This document shows positions 8,100-17,365 of a DNA stretch of 64,000 nucleotides, piece by piece; position 1 is the stretch's first letter, and every line of letters starts with the position of its first letter. A program made the position numbers and the translations under genes. This stretch comes from an uncultured Acinetobacter sp. (lineage in GTDB: Bacteria; Cyanobacteriota; Vampirovibrionia; Gastranaerophilales; Gastranaerophilaceae): contig CAMZGT010000004.1 in NCBI GenBank assembly GCA_947306495.1, forward strand, positions 1-64,000, given 5' to 3'. The notes beneath the pieces are model-generated. The model did not search any database, was not told the DNA's origin, and was given only the letters and a program-made list of their open reading frames with translations.

Positions 8100-10428
8100 A
8101 TTCTTCTGATGTTTCAGGTAAAACTTCATTTTGCTTCCGGTATGAACACGTTCTGTTTGAACATAATTCAAATGTTCCGTTTTTACCAACTCTTTTCACT
8201 AAAAGTTCACCACATTCTGGACAAGTGTTGCCGGTTGGTTCATCCCACAAAGCATAAGAGCAATCCGGGTAATGGTTACAACCAAAGAATACTTTTCCAT
8301 ACTTTGATTTTTTTTCTATGATTGTACCTTCTCCGCATTTAGGGCACTTCACACCGGTTGAACGAATGTATTTTTTACGATTATTGCACTCTTTGCATTC
8401 CAAATATTTACCGTACGGACCGATTTTCATAACCATTTCTCCGCCGCATTTATCACATTTTTCATCAACGCGCGGTAGCTCCTCTTTTTCTCCGTCATCA
8501 TTAACACTGTCCAATTCAGTTAAATTATTTATAGAGATTATTGTTTTACATTCAGGATATCCTGAACATCCCAAAAACTGTGTTCCAAAACGGCTTGTCT
8601 TAACAAGCATTACTTTTCCGCAATTAGGACATTTTTTGTCACTTTCTATTGTAACCTTTTTAGCATCCTTCATCACAGAAGACACAACTTCCATAAATGG
8701 GGTATAAAACTCCTTTAACACTATATTCCATACCGCTTTTTTCTCAGCTATCATGTCCAATTTTTCTTCCATGCCGGCAGTAAATTTATAGTCCATGATA
8801 TTTGCAAATTGGCTTACAAGCTGCTTACATACAGTTCTTCCCAATATAGTAGGAATAAGTGCCTTGTCTTTCTTTTCAACATACTTACGAGTTTGGATAA
8901 CAGTAATGATTGTTGCGTATGTTGACGGGCGCCCTATGCCGTGCTCTTCAAGAGCTTTAACTAACGAGGCTTCATTGTATCTTGGAGGAGGCTGTGTAAA
9001 GTGCTGTTTCGGATTTACTTCTTTGCATTTTACTAAATCACCTTCATTTAAATCAGGAATTTTTGCTTCTGCTTCTTGTTCATCTTCTTCAGCATCATTA
9101 TATAGTTTTAAAAAACCGTCGAAGAGCACTTTACTTGTGCCTGCTTTTAGGCTGTACTCACCTGCAGAAATATCTATAGTCTTGTTTGCAATAGTTGCCG
9201 GTGCCATTTGAGATGACATAAATTTTTCCCAAATAAGTTTGTACAATTTATATTGATCAGGTTGAAGGTAAGGTTTTAGACTCTCAGGTGTTCTTTCAGG
9301 ATAAGAAGGACGAATCGCTTCGTGAGCGTCCTGAACGTTTTGTTTACCTTTTACGTACACATTTGTTTTTTCAGGATAATATTCTTTTCCGTAATTATTG
9401 AGAATAAAATCTTTTGCCATTTCATGTGCATCATCAGAAATACGTACGCTGTCTGTTCTCATATATGTGATTAATCCGACCGGTGTTCCGTCAATTTCCA
9501 TACCTTCGTATAGCTTTTGTGCAACTTGCATAGTTTTTTGCACCCCAAAACCAAGCTTTGAACTTGCAGCTCTCTGAAGAGTTGAGGTTATAAAAGGTGC
9601 CGTGGGTTTGCGTTTTGTTTCTTTTTTTGTAACTTTAGCCACCTTAAATTCTGTTGAAGAGTTGAGAAGAACTTCTTTTATTTTATTAGCTTCCTCTTCA
9701 TTATTTATGTCAAACTTTTTACCTTTGTGTTTATTTACTTCCGCTTCAAACAATTTGCCTTCTTTATCCATAATAGTATGGATTGACCAATATTCTTTAG
9801 GAACGAAAGCTTCAATTTCTTCTTCTCTTTCACAAATCATTCTGAGAGCTACTGATTGAACACGCCCTGCCGACAGGTGATAGTTTCCTAACTGCTTCCA
9901 CAAAACAGGAGAAAGTTTATAACCTACGAGTTTGTCTAAAATTTGTCTGGTTTGTTGAGCTTTCACCCTGTCCATATCTATTTCACGGGAATGCTCAACG
10001 GCATATTTTACCGCCTTTGGTGTAATTTCGTTGAACTCGATTCTTTGCACTTTGCTGTCTTCAACCGGCAAAAGTTCTCGAACATGCCATGCTATAGCTT
10101 CTCCCTCTCTATCAGGGTCGGAAGCAAGTAAAACTTTATCAGAACGCTTTGCCAATTCACTTAATTTAGTTACAACCTTTTTCTTTTCAGGAATTATGAC
10201 ATATGTTGGTTTAAAATCATTATGGACATCAAAACCCAAAACGTTATCCGGAAGGTTTCTGACATGCCCAAAGCTGGCTTCGATTTGATATCCGTCGCCA
10301 AGAATCTTTTTAATAGTTTTTGATTTAGCCGGTGACTCGACTATTACCAAAACTTTTTCTTTTTTAGATTTTGTTTGCTTTTCCGCAACAGCTGTCGTCA
10401 TGCTTTTGTAAAATTCTCCCGTATTCAC
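8098..10428 (-). CDS. topA: DNA topoisomerase I (type IA)
   Basis: Relaxes negatively supercoiled DNA. The 776-residue protein has an N-terminal Toprim domain (VIVESPAKSKTIKKILG, then SDPDREGEAIAWH), the active-site tyrosine in GLITYMRTDS, and the central PSTYATII segment. Four C-terminal zinc ribbons of the CxxC...C...C type (from CPNCGKVM to CPECGELL) make up the last 190 residues. Translation probably begins at the GTG at 10428, which overlaps the dprA stop in a GTGA tetranucleotide; an ATG nine codons later is an alternative. It is the last gene of the lptC-lptA-TPR-dprA-topA operon. Confidence 0.97.
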   Translation of the reverse strand: MNTGEFYKSMTTAVAEKQTKSKKEKVLVIVESPAKSKTIKKILGDGYQIEASFGHVRNLPDNVLGFDVHNDFKPTYVIIPEKKKVVTKLSELAKRSDKVLLASDPDREGEAIAWHVRELLPVEDSKVQRIEFNEITPKAVKYAVEHSREIDMDRVKAQQTRQILDKLVGYKLSPVLWKQLGNYHLSAGRVQSVALRMICEREEEIEAFVPKEYWSIHTIMDKEGKLFEAEVNKHKGKKFDINNEEEANKIKEVLLNSSTEFKVAKVTKKETKRKPTAPFITSTLQRAASSKLGFGVQKTMQVAQKLYEGMEIDGTPVGLITYMRTDSVRISDDAHEMAKDFILNNYGKEYYPEKTNVYVKGKQNVQDAHEAIRPSYPERTPESLKPYLQPDQYKLYKLIWEKFMSSQMAPATIANKTIDISAGEYSLKAGTSKVLFDGFLKLYNDAEEDEQEAEAKIPDLNEGDLVKCKEVNPKQHFTQPPPRYNEASLVKALEEHGIGRPSTYATIITVIQTRKYVEKKDKALIPTILGRTVCKQLVSQFANIMDYKFTAGMEEKLDMIAEKKAVWNIVLKEFYTPFMEVVSSVMKDAKKVTIESDKKCPNCGKVMLVKTSRFGTQFLGCSGYPECKTIISINNLTELDSVNDDGEKEELPRVDEKCDKCGGEMVMKIGPYGKYLECKECNNRKKYIRSTGVKCPKCGEGTIIEKKSKYGKVFFGCNHYPDCSYALWDEPTGNTCPECGELLVKRVGKNGTFELCSNRTCSYRKQNEVLPETSEE

Positions 10429-11516
10429 TTTATTAGCTTGTATCTATCACCTTCAGTTTGCTCAATCAGCCCCTCAACCTCCATTATGGTCAAGGTCGTT
10501 AAAAGTTCTTCAGTATCCATACCGGTTTCAGCTTGTAACTCATCAAAACCTTTTGGTTCGATACCTATTATATCAAAAATTAGTAAATATTGTTCAGAAA
10601 AATTTTGAGTGTTTGTTGATTCTGTATTTGCCGTTTTTTCTATCTGCCAATTGAGTGCATTTAATACATCTTCTCCAGTAGTTACCATTGTTGCCCCACT
10701 CTTAAGAAGCTTATAAATCCCTTCAGTATTTTTATTATTAATAGCTCCAGGAATACACATAAGCTCTCTTCCTTGTTCTAAAGTTAAATTAGCAGAAATT
10801 AATGCTCCGCTTTTTATCGCTGCTTCTCCTACAACAGTTCCGTAACTTAAACCTGTAACAATTCTGTTCCTTTGCGGAAACCTAAATTTAATTGCCTTAA
10901 ACGTAGGATAATACTCTGTTAGAACTGCACCAGCACCTTCTCTCAGCATTTTATACAAATCCCTGCTTGATGATGGATATTCAAAATCAAAACCGCTTGC
11001 TATAACACCTATTGTTTTGAGATTATTATCTATTGCACTTCTGTGAGAAATTGCGTCAATTCCTTCAGCTAAGCCTGAAACAACTGTTATATCAGTATTT
11101 TTGAAATCATTAATAACTCGTTTTACACTATCTTTTCCTGCTGTACTTGCTTTTCTTGAACCTACAAAAGCTACAGTTCTGTCAAGGTTGCAGCTGAATA
11201 AATCGCCTTTATAGTACAAAACCATGGGTGGATTTGATATTTGACTCAACATATAAGGATAACGCTTATCATCAAAAGTTAAAATATTTATTCCGCGATT
11301 TTCGACTTCATTAAAAACTTTGTCAATATTGATTTTGTCACGATAAAGCATAAATGATTTTACTTTTGTAACACTGAGTCCTTCGATTTGTTCAAGTTCC
11401 TTTGGAGAAACATTAAAAGCACGCTCAATATCACCAAAATAATTGTACAACCTTTGGATAAAAACAGAATCAATTTCCTCTATAGAAGAAAATGCAACCC
11501 AATACTTAGTGTTCAT
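10425..11516 (-). CDS. dprA: DNA-processing protein DprA
   Basis: DprA binds incoming single-stranded DNA during natural transformation and loads RecA. The 363-residue protein has an N-terminal helix-hairpin-helix-like region (LEQIEGLSVTKVKSF), the Rossmann-fold core with VGSRKAS, SGLAEGIDAISHRSA and the QRNRIVTGLS stretch, and a C-terminal winged-helix domain (about 295-363). The gene lies 24 bp after the TPR gene and overlaps topA by four bases. A dprA-topA pair is a common arrangement in bacteria. DprA alone does not prove competence; no other com genes are in this window, apart from a prepilin-like protein. Confidence 0.95.
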   Translation of the reverse strand: MNTKYWVAFSSIEEIDSVFIQRLYNYFGDIERAFNVSPKELEQIEGLSVTKVKSFMLYRDKINIDKVFNEVENRGINILTFDDKRYPYMLSQISNPPMVLYYKGDLFSCNLDRTVAFVGSRKASTAGKDSVKRVINDFKNTDITVVSGLAEGIDAISHRSAIDNNLKTIGVIASGFDFEYPSSSRDLYKMLREGAGAVLTEYYPTFKAIKFRFPQRNRIVTGLSYGTVVGEAAIKSGALISANLTLEQGRELMCIPGAINNKNTEGIYKLLKSGATMVTTGEDVLNALNWQIEKTANTESTNTQNFSEQYLLIFDIIGIEPKGFDELQAETGMDTEELLTTLTIMEVEGLIEQTEGDRYKLIK

Positions 11517-11540
11517 TGCGTTTTTACTTACCCCTATCTT

Positions 11541-12317
11541 TTATTTACCCTTAATTTTTATTCTGTCTATAAGCTTTTGTACACTGTCTTTTTCTTCATC
11601 CGGAATATCAAATTCCAAATAATTCTCAAAATATTCTATTGCATCATCATAGTCGTTACGTGCAAGGAAAAGTATACCGACTTTTTTATATGCGAGTGTA
11701 AATTTGTCATTTACCGCAATTGATTTAAGATAGTTTGAAATAGCTTTATCTATTTGGTTATTAGCCTCATATGCTTGAGCAAGAGCATAATATAAAAGTT
11801 CGTTATTTTGATTTTGCTCATATGAAATTACATTCTCAAAATTGTCTATAGCTGTTTCATAATCTCCGAGTTCGAAATAAACATGTCCTAAATCGTAATA
11901 AGCATCATAGTTATCAGGCTCCCCATCCAAAACTCTTTCGAGTTCAACAATAGCATCTTCCCACCTTTGGTCTTCTATATAAACTCTGGCTAAAAGATGA
12001 GCAATCGCAAGATTGTTTTCCAACTCATAACTTCCTCTTTGAAGAGTTCCTACAGCAGATGCCAAATCTCCTGCTTTATAATATAAATCCGATAAATTAA
12101 TATAAGCCTGAGCCAACTCAGGATCAAGCTCTATTGCTCTCACGTAACAATTTTCTGCATGTTCAAAATCTCCTACGCAGGAATACGCAACTCCCATATT
12201 ATTATAAACATCCGCATTATCAGGCTCTGTTTCCAAAACAGAACTGAACGCATCGAGTGATTCTTTATATTTACCATCTCTAAAAAGGCTCATTGCTTTA
12301 TCAATTTTTTCAGACAT
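11541..12317 (-). CDS. TPR-repeat protein
   Basis: A 258-residue protein made almost completely of tetratricopeptide repeats. About seven 34-residue units are visible, with consensus residues such as NMGVAYSCVGDFEHAENCYVRAIE and DLGHVYFELGDYETAIDNFENV (each shown here only in part). There is no signal peptide, so it is probably cytoplasmic and mediates protein interactions. Its ATG overlaps the stop of the LptA-like gene by one base (TAATG), indicating translational coupling in the lpt-dprA-topA operon. Its partner is unknown; the position behind two LPS-transport genes suggests an envelope-related scaffold, but that is only inference. Confidence 0.85.
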   Translation of the reverse strand: MSEKIDKAMSLFRDGKYKESLDAFSSVLETEPDNADVYNNMGVAYSCVGDFEHAENCYVRAIELDPELAQAYINLSDLYYKAGDLASAVGTLQRGSYELENNLAIAHLLARVYIEDQRWEDAIVELERVLDGEPDNYDAYYDLGHVYFELGDYETAIDNFENVISYEQNQNNELLYYALAQAYEANNQIDKAISNYLKSIAVNDKFTLAYKKVGILFLARNDYDDAIEYFENYLEFDIPDEEKDSVQKLIDRIKIKGK

Positions 12318-13279
12318 TATAAATTTCCATTCTCGCTTGTATCTACATTATGTATAATTGTTCTAACATTTCCTTCAGCAGTAAAATCTTTAGGATTCAT
12401 TGTCATTTTAATTTTGTCTGCAATAATATCACGCTCGTTTTGGACAATTTTTGAACGCCCGATAAAATAAACTTCATTTGGTTTATTTGTTTTTAAATCA
12501 GGAAATACACTAACCTTGGGACCTTGTGCGTAATAATCATCATACCAAATCTTTACATGACCGCTTCCTATATATGAATTTTGTCTTTTGTTGTACTGCT
12601 GATAATCAGAATGGATTGTAAGTTTTTTTCCATCATCAGAAATTGCAATAGTTTTAGTATTACCAGTAACACTCATTTCTTCGGTCATAGCATTGTACAC
12701 CAAATGATTTCCTTCTGATTCATTTTGTTCTTGTTTTACCTTTGCGTTACCTATCAGATCAATTTTTTTAACTCCACCCTTTTCATCAGCAATGATAACA
12801 GCTTTATCTGATACGGTGTTAATATCCTTATATCTCATTTTTACAGAGCCTGTTGCAACCATAACACTGCTGTTTGTATCATATTCTTGTACATCGGCAT
12901 TAATAACAATTATAGGAGTTTTTCCCTCAGTAATTACAGATTGGCTTTCTCCCTCTGCTCTTACAACTTTATTTATCAATGAAACTTTAAGAATATTAGC
13001 CTTAACTTCTCTTTTTTTATTTTCGTTTATTTCAAATGCATACGGCTTATCATAGAAAGTAGCTGTATCAAGCTTATTATTACGTCTTACCGTAACATCA
13101 GCCCTATCGCTTTCTACTGTTAAATTATCCAATTTAACTTTAACTCCTCCGTCTAACTTGATTTTTCTCTCAGAATCAGAGAACGTTTGAGTTTTTGATT
13201 CTATGATTAAATCAGATGCTATAACGGTCACACCGGAAATAGCTATTAATAACAATAAAAGTAATATCGCTCTTTTCAT
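12317..13279 (-). CDS. lptA: LptA/OstA-like periplasmic protein
   Basis: A 320-residue exported protein with a Sec signal peptide (residues 1-21, hydrophobic core ILLLLLLIAISGVTVIA) followed by repeated beta strands of the OstA type. Typical phrases are LIIESKTQTFSDSERKIKLDGGVKV and TVESDRADV, with the pattern recurring several times. It is about twice the length of E. coli LptA, as in other lineages where the periplasmic bridge protein carries two OstA-like units. It would carry lipopolysaccharide between the inner and outer membranes. It starts directly after the lptC stop (TAGATG) and is coupled to the TPR gene. No lptB or lptD is in view. Confidence 0.85.
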   Translation of the reverse strand: MKRAILLLLLLIAISGVTVIASDLIIESKTQTFSDSERKIKLDGGVKVKLDNLTVESDRADVTVRRNNKLDTATFYDKPYAFEINENKKREVKANILKVSLINKVVRAEGESQSVITEGKTPIIVINADVQEYDTNSSVMVATGSVKMRYKDINTVSDKAVIIADEKGGVKKIDLIGNAKVKQEQNESEGNHLVYNAMTEEMSVTGNTKTIAISDDGKKLTIHSDYQQYNKRQNSYIGSGHVKIWYDDYYAQGPKVSVFPDLKTNKPNEVYFIGRSKIVQNERDIIADKIKMTMNPKDFTAEGNVRTIIHNVDTSENGNL

Positions 13280-13885
13280 CTAATTCCCCTTATTCCATAC
13301 TTGAGTTTTTGTTGCACCGATTATTTTAAATTTATCATAATTAGCCCCTATAACGCATTTATCTGCAATAGAAGTCATTTCTTTGCTTTTCTTAATTTTA
13401 ACATGTCCTTCCGCGACAGTTTCTTTATCAGAACCGGACCAAATCAACTTATCTGCATTTAACGAAACATCATTATCCAGAACAATATACGTATCTTCAT
13501 ACAAAGTTATTACACCGGTTTTTTCATCATACGTACCTTTAGAAGATTGGAAACTCATATATACTTCACCATTCTTGTAAAAGTTTCCCAACACATTATG
13601 CAAGGTTGCAACGCTGTGGTCGTTGCTGTAATGTCCGTTTTCACCGTATATTTCAAAGTATTTTTTACCTTGTTTTGTTTCTGTAATAATTATGCCTAAT
13701 GCATTAACTTTTTGTTCATTTTCATTGCCTTTTACCTGAGATCTGTTGAAATTTTCGGTAATAATACCGGCATATATAAAAGCCCAAAACATTACAAAAA
13801 TAAAAAGAATCAAGGCAGTAACATATACCTTTTTTTTCTTATCAAGTTTTAAAAATCTCTCATATAATTTCTTTAGAGTCCTCAT
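13280..13885 (-). CDS. lptC: LptC-like LPS export protein
   Basis: A 201-residue protein with one N-terminal transmembrane segment (about 20-44, VYVTALILFIFVMFWAFIYAGI) and a periplasmic OstA/LptC-type beta domain. Phrases such as TETKQGKKYFEIYGENGHY, VLGNFYKNGEV and LNADKLIW...ETVAEGHVKI fit the LptC fold, which passes LPS from LptBFG to LptA. It is the first gene of the lptC-lptA-TPR-dprA-topA operon. The ATG has no Shine-Dalgarno but follows an extended -10 box (TGCTAAAAT) at leaderless distance. Confidence 0.82.
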   Translation of the reverse strand: MRTLKKLYERFLKLDKKKKVYVTALILFIFVMFWAFIYAGIITENFNRSQVKGNENEQKVNALGIIITETKQGKKYFEIYGENGHYSNDHSVATLHNVLGNFYKNGEVYMSFQSSKGTYDEKTGVITLYEDTYIVLDNDVSLNADKLIWSGSDKETVAEGHVKIKKSKEMTSIADKCVIGANYDKFKIIGATKTQVWNKGN

Positions 13886-13900
13886 ATGAATATTTTAGCA
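13886..13900 (-). promoter_or_regulatory. extended -10 promoter of the lpt operon, leaderless
   Basis: On the minus strand TGC-TAAAAT (TAAAAT at 13892-13897) is followed by exactly six bases and the lptC ATG. This predicts transcription starting at the start codon. Confidence 0.5.
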
Positions 13901-13937
13901 CATAAAGCAATTTTATGCGCAACATTAAACGAAAATG

Positions 13938-14138
13938 CTAAGAAATTCCATCAAGAGCTTTTATTAAAAGCTTTTGTTTATCTAAAATTATATTGATAAT
14001 TGCGCCAATAGCAGTAATTTCATTAGATTTATCATAATTATTTTCACAGTATGTTTTAGTTATCTCCAATAAATTAATATTTGAGACAATTAATGCTTCA
14101 ATTTCAATTAATTTTTCAATATATTTTCTGTTTTCCAT
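13938..14138 (-). CDS. small protein of unknown function
   Basis: A 66-residue protein, MENRKYIEKLIEIEALIVSN at the N-terminus, predicted as two amphipathic helices without signal peptide or membrane segment. The ATG at 14138 is preferred over an upstream GTG because it lies exactly six bases after a near-perfect promoter (TTGACA, 17 bp, TATACT), which would produce a leaderless mRNA. It stands alone between lptC and the PurH-like gene, all on the minus strand. I do not recognise a family; the strong dedicated promoter is the best evidence that it is real. Confidence 0.55.
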   Translation of the reverse strand: MENRKYIEKLIEIEALIVSNINLLEITKTYCENNYDKSNEITAIGAIINIILDKQKLLIKALDGIS

Positions 14139-14173
14139 ATGTTTAGTATACAAAAACACCTTAATGCTGTCAA
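14139..14173 (-). promoter_or_regulatory. sigma-70-type promoter of the 66-residue gene, leaderless
   Basis: The -35 TTGACA (14168-14173), a spacer of 17 bp (14151-14167) and the -10 TATACT (14145-14150) are close to consensus. The ATG follows six bases after the -10, so the predicted transcription start is the A of the start codon. Confidence 0.7.
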
Positions 14174-14209
14174 GATTTATTTTGGGAAATATATTAATTT
14201 TTTTGCAAT

Positions 14210-15097
14210 TTAGAAAAGCGCATTAGTAAATCCTGTTGTAATTACAGAAATATTGAACTTATCTGCAGCAGAAAGTATTTCTCTTGTAACAGACGGAACA
14301 ATGATAAGTCCGACTCGTCCCTGCGCAGCAACATTAACGTCATGAAGTGTTAACGGCAAATCTGACGCTAAAATCGCATCTTTTGACCTTTCACATGAAT
14401 AGTCCAGTGCATACTCAACAGAGGCTGAATGAAGCCCTTGAGCAATTGCATTTGTTTTTAGATCTTTTGCAATAACTATTGCTTGAGAAAGCGTATGCTT
14501 AGCAACTTTCCAAGCGAATACAGCGTCCTCTATTTGTTCAACAGTAGGTTTTACTTTAGATACAACCTTAAAAGAATCTTTATTTAAATCCGATAAATTT
14601 GGTGCTTGCGTAAGTGTTCCCAACGGAGTTTCTTTAATTTCATTTGACAAGTATTTTTTGTAATCTTTCATAGGAGTTTTAATTGTTACATAACCTATTT
14701 CATGCGTATTCAAATATTCAAGTGCATTTTTTGTAAAATTTGGTGCAACAACCAAATTTGTATTTTTAAGCATTTTAACAATCTCACTGTCAACTTCTTT
14801 TGACAGAGTTATTGTTGATGATAAAAAATCTATAGGATTTGAATCTATAACACTCATCAAAGCCTCTTCCTGCATTTTACCCAAACTTACGGCACAAATT
14901 CCTATAGCATTAGTTGAGGCAACTGAGATAACATCATAGAATTCACTTATAACATTTAATCCGTGAGTAATACTAATAATCTCAGAATAACTCAAATTTC
15001 GACTTGACTCATAGTCTATAGTTCTGTCATTTTCTTCAAAACAAGCATTCTGAAAATTATTGACACCAACAGACACTTTAATATCATTTACTTTCAT
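14210..15097 (-). CDS. degenerate AICAR-transformylase-like protein (PurH C-terminal domain only)
   Basis: A 295-residue protein that follows the C-terminal AICARFT domain of PurH from end to end but lacks the IMP cyclohydrolase domain. Matching segments are NLSYSEI (PurH LSYNN), VVSKVKPTVEQIEDAVFAWKVAKH (shown in part), SQAIVIAKD and ILASDLPLTLHD. Catalytic positions are lost: the KHANPCG-type Lys-His pair is Ala-Ser at about 60-61 (ASTNAIG), the SNAIV asparagine is Gln, GAGQMSR is changed, and the C-terminal RHFRH is absent. It therefore probably lacks transformylase activity. GAGAGGAA precedes the ATG. It lies 15 bp after the PBP1A gene, which suggests co-transcription. The present role is unknown. 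Confidence 0.7.
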   Translation of the reverse strand: MKVNDIKVSVGVNNFQNACFEENDRTIDYESSRNLSYSEIISITHGLNVISEFYDVISVASTNAIGICAVSLGKMQEEALMSVIDSNPIDFLSSTITLSKEVDSEIVKMLKNTNLVVAPNFTKNALEYLNTHEIGYVTIKTPMKDYKKYLSNEIKETPLGTLTQAPNLSDLNKDSFKVVSKVKPTVEQIEDAVFAWKVAKHTLSQAIVIAKDLKTNAIAQGLHSASVEYALDYSCERSKDAILASDLPLTLHDVNVAAQGRVGLIIVPSVTREILSAADKFNISVITTGFTNALF

Positions 15098-15112
15098 TAT
15101 AAAATTCCTCTC

Positions 15113-17254
15113 TTACTGTCCAACCGGTGCTGAAGTTAGAGGAATTGGCGCATAATTTGCCTGCGCCGGTTCAATCCTTTCTTGTTTAACCTCAACAGTC
15201 GGAATGTCCTTCTTTTTTACAAGCGGTAGTGTTTGTTGAATAATTTCAGCAGGATTAACAGAATCCGGTTTTATTATTTCATTATCCTCATCTTTTGATG
15301 ATTTATCTTCATCTTCTTCAAAAGACTTTTTCGCATCATTCTGATTAATAACCTTCACTCCTGATGCTTTAAAAGGATTTAATATAACTTCAGGATACTC
15401 AAAATCTGAATTTGCATATGGTTCAGTCGCCACAAGCATTACATCTCGCCAAATTTGCGCGGGGATTGTACCTCCTGTAATCCCTCCCATTTTCGAGTTA
15501 TCATCATTTCCAACCCATACACCTGTTACAATATCAGGAGTAAAACCGATAAAATATGCGTCTTTACTATCATCTGTAGTTCCGGTTTTACCTGCAGCAG
15601 GTTTTCCTATATTTGCAGCCCTGCCGGTTCCGCTTGTTATAACGGTTTTCATAATAGCTGTCATTGTCGCAGCAGTATTTATATTTAAAACTTTGCTCGT
15701 TCTTGCTTTTTTAGCTTCATACAATACAGTTCCCCTTGAAGATTCTATCCTTTCAATGGCATAAGGTTCCACTTTATAACCTCCGTTTGCAAAAACGCCG
15801 AACGCTCTTGTCATTTCATAAAGTTTAACACTGTTTGACCCCAAAGCAATCGTGTAATCAAAAGGTATAGGGGTTGATATGCCCATAACTCTTGCAAGTT
15901 GAATAACCGGCCTTACGCCTATTTCATCCATAAGTCTCGCTGCGCATACATTTGAAGATACCATTAAAGCTGTATACAACGGTATTTTCCCTCTGTATTT
16001 ATTACCGTAGTTTCTCGGCGTCCAATTACCGATTTTAACCGGCATATCATCCAACATATCATTTGGAGAAAATCCTTTTTCTATGGCAGCCGTATAGATA
16101 AAAGGCTTAAATGCCGAACCTGACGGTCTTTGAGATTGCGTGACCCTATCATATTGACTCTTTGTATAGTCTTTACCTCCAGCATAAACCAATATTCTGC
16201 CATCTATTGGTGAAAATGAGAATACCGCAGCTTGGTTTATGTCTTTATTCATCCCCCAAGCATTAAGATTTTTAATTATAGCCTCATTCGCTTTTATTTG
16301 AGCTTTATAATCAAGAGTTGTTATAATCTTATAACCGCCGTTAACGATATCGTCTTCCGAGAATCCTAATTTTTGTAATTCTTTCATAACGTAATCACAA
16401 AAATATGGAGCTTTGTTTGTTGCGTACATAACAGGCATTGTCGAAAGCTTTATCGGCTCTTTTTTAGCTTTTTCATAGGTTTCTTTGTTGATATACCTCA
16501 TTTTGTACATTCTTAATAAAACTTGATTCCTGCGTTTTTCAGCAAGTTTTATATTGTTATATGGAGAATATACAGAAGGTGCTTGAGGCAAACCTGCAAT
16601 TAAAGCCATCTCCGGCAAAGTTAATTCATTTAAATTTTTATTAAAATATATTCTTGCAGCACCTTTTACTCCATATGCACCTGAACCCAAATATACGTTA
16701 TTCAAATACATTTCCAAAATTTTGTCCTTGGAAATAGTTTTTTCAATCTGAGCAGCAACTTGCAGTTCTTTGATTTTTCTAGTAAAAGTTCTTTCGTTCG
16801 ACAAGAACAAAATTCTTGATAATTGCTGAGTTATTGTGCTCGCACCTTGCACAACCTTACCTGCAAGAGCATTTGCAACCATAGAACGCACAAGACCAAA
16901 CATGTCATAACCTGAATGTTTATAAAAATTCTTATCTTCGGTAGCAATGAGTGCTTTAACCAATTGTTCCGGCACTTCTTTTAACTCTACATTAGAATAT
17001 GTATATGCAGCAAAAGTTTTGATAATTTGACCGTCACCTGCACAAAAAGTTGTTACAATATTGGGTTTAAGTGAATTTAAATTTTTAATCGGAGGCAATG
17101 ACATCAAATAGAGCTTGAAAGCTATCATGCCTGCCAACACTACGCCAAGAGCAAATACAACTGCCGTTGTAATAAATCCGACAGCAGGATTGTCCACATT
17201 AACCCTCTTGTAACTTCCTCTCTTCCTATTTCTAGGAATACTGTAATTTCCCAT
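15113..17254 (-). CDS. class A penicillin-binding protein (PBP1A type)
   Basis: A bifunctional peptidoglycan synthase of 713 residues. A transmembrane segment (about 25-50) is followed by a GT51 glycosyltransferase domain with EDKNFYKHSGYD, GASTITQQL and KILEMYLNNVYLG. The transpeptidase domain has SAFK with the nucleophile near 381, SSN, and KTGTTDD near 555. A proline/acidic tail of about 90 residues follows the last motif. AAGGAG precedes the ATG. It is followed after 15 bp by the PurH-like gene. It polymerises and cross-links glycan strands at the outer face of the inner membrane. Confidence 0.95.
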   Translation of the reverse strand: MGNYSIPRNRKRGSYKRVNVDNPAVGFITTAVVFALGVVLAGMIAFKLYLMSLPPIKNLNSLKPNIVTTFCAGDGQIIKTFAAYTYSNVELKEVPEQLVKALIATEDKNFYKHSGYDMFGLVRSMVANALAGKVVQGASTITQQLSRILFLSNERTFTRKIKELQVAAQIEKTISKDKILEMYLNNVYLGSGAYGVKGAARIYFNKNLNELTLPEMALIAGLPQAPSVYSPYNNIKLAEKRRNQVLLRMYKMRYINKETYEKAKKEPIKLSTMPVMYATNKAPYFCDYVMKELQKLGFSEDDIVNGGYKIITTLDYKAQIKANEAIIKNLNAWGMNKDINQAAVFSFSPIDGRILVYAGGKDYTKSQYDRVTQSQRPSGSAFKPFIYTAAIEKGFSPNDMLDDMPVKIGNWTPRNYGNKYRGKIPLYTALMVSSNVCAARLMDEIGVRPVIQLARVMGISTPIPFDYTIALGSNSVKLYEMTRAFGVFANGGYKVEPYAIERIESSRGTVLYEAKKARTSKVLNINTAATMTAIMKTVITSGTGRAANIGKPAAGKTGTTDDSKDAYFIGFTPDIVTGVWVGNDDNSKMGGITGGTIPAQIWRDVMLVATEPYANSDFEYPEVILNPFKASGVKVINQNDAKKSFEEDEDKSSKDEDNEIIKPDSVNPAEIIQQTLPLVKKKDIPTVEVKQERIEPAQANYAPIPLTSAPVGQ

Positions 17255-17365
17255 TTTTTACTCCTTGTATACAATACACCGTATTTCTTGACCAAAAATA
17301 TTTTGTAAGTATATTGTTATTAATATTCTATCAGATAAATAATATAGTGGTGCAATTTTAGAATA

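Noticed and set aside
8318-8707. 129-codon plus-strand frame inside topA
   Set aside because: Lies antisense to the zinc-ribbon region of topA, whose protein sequence is clearly conserved; it is a shadow frame.
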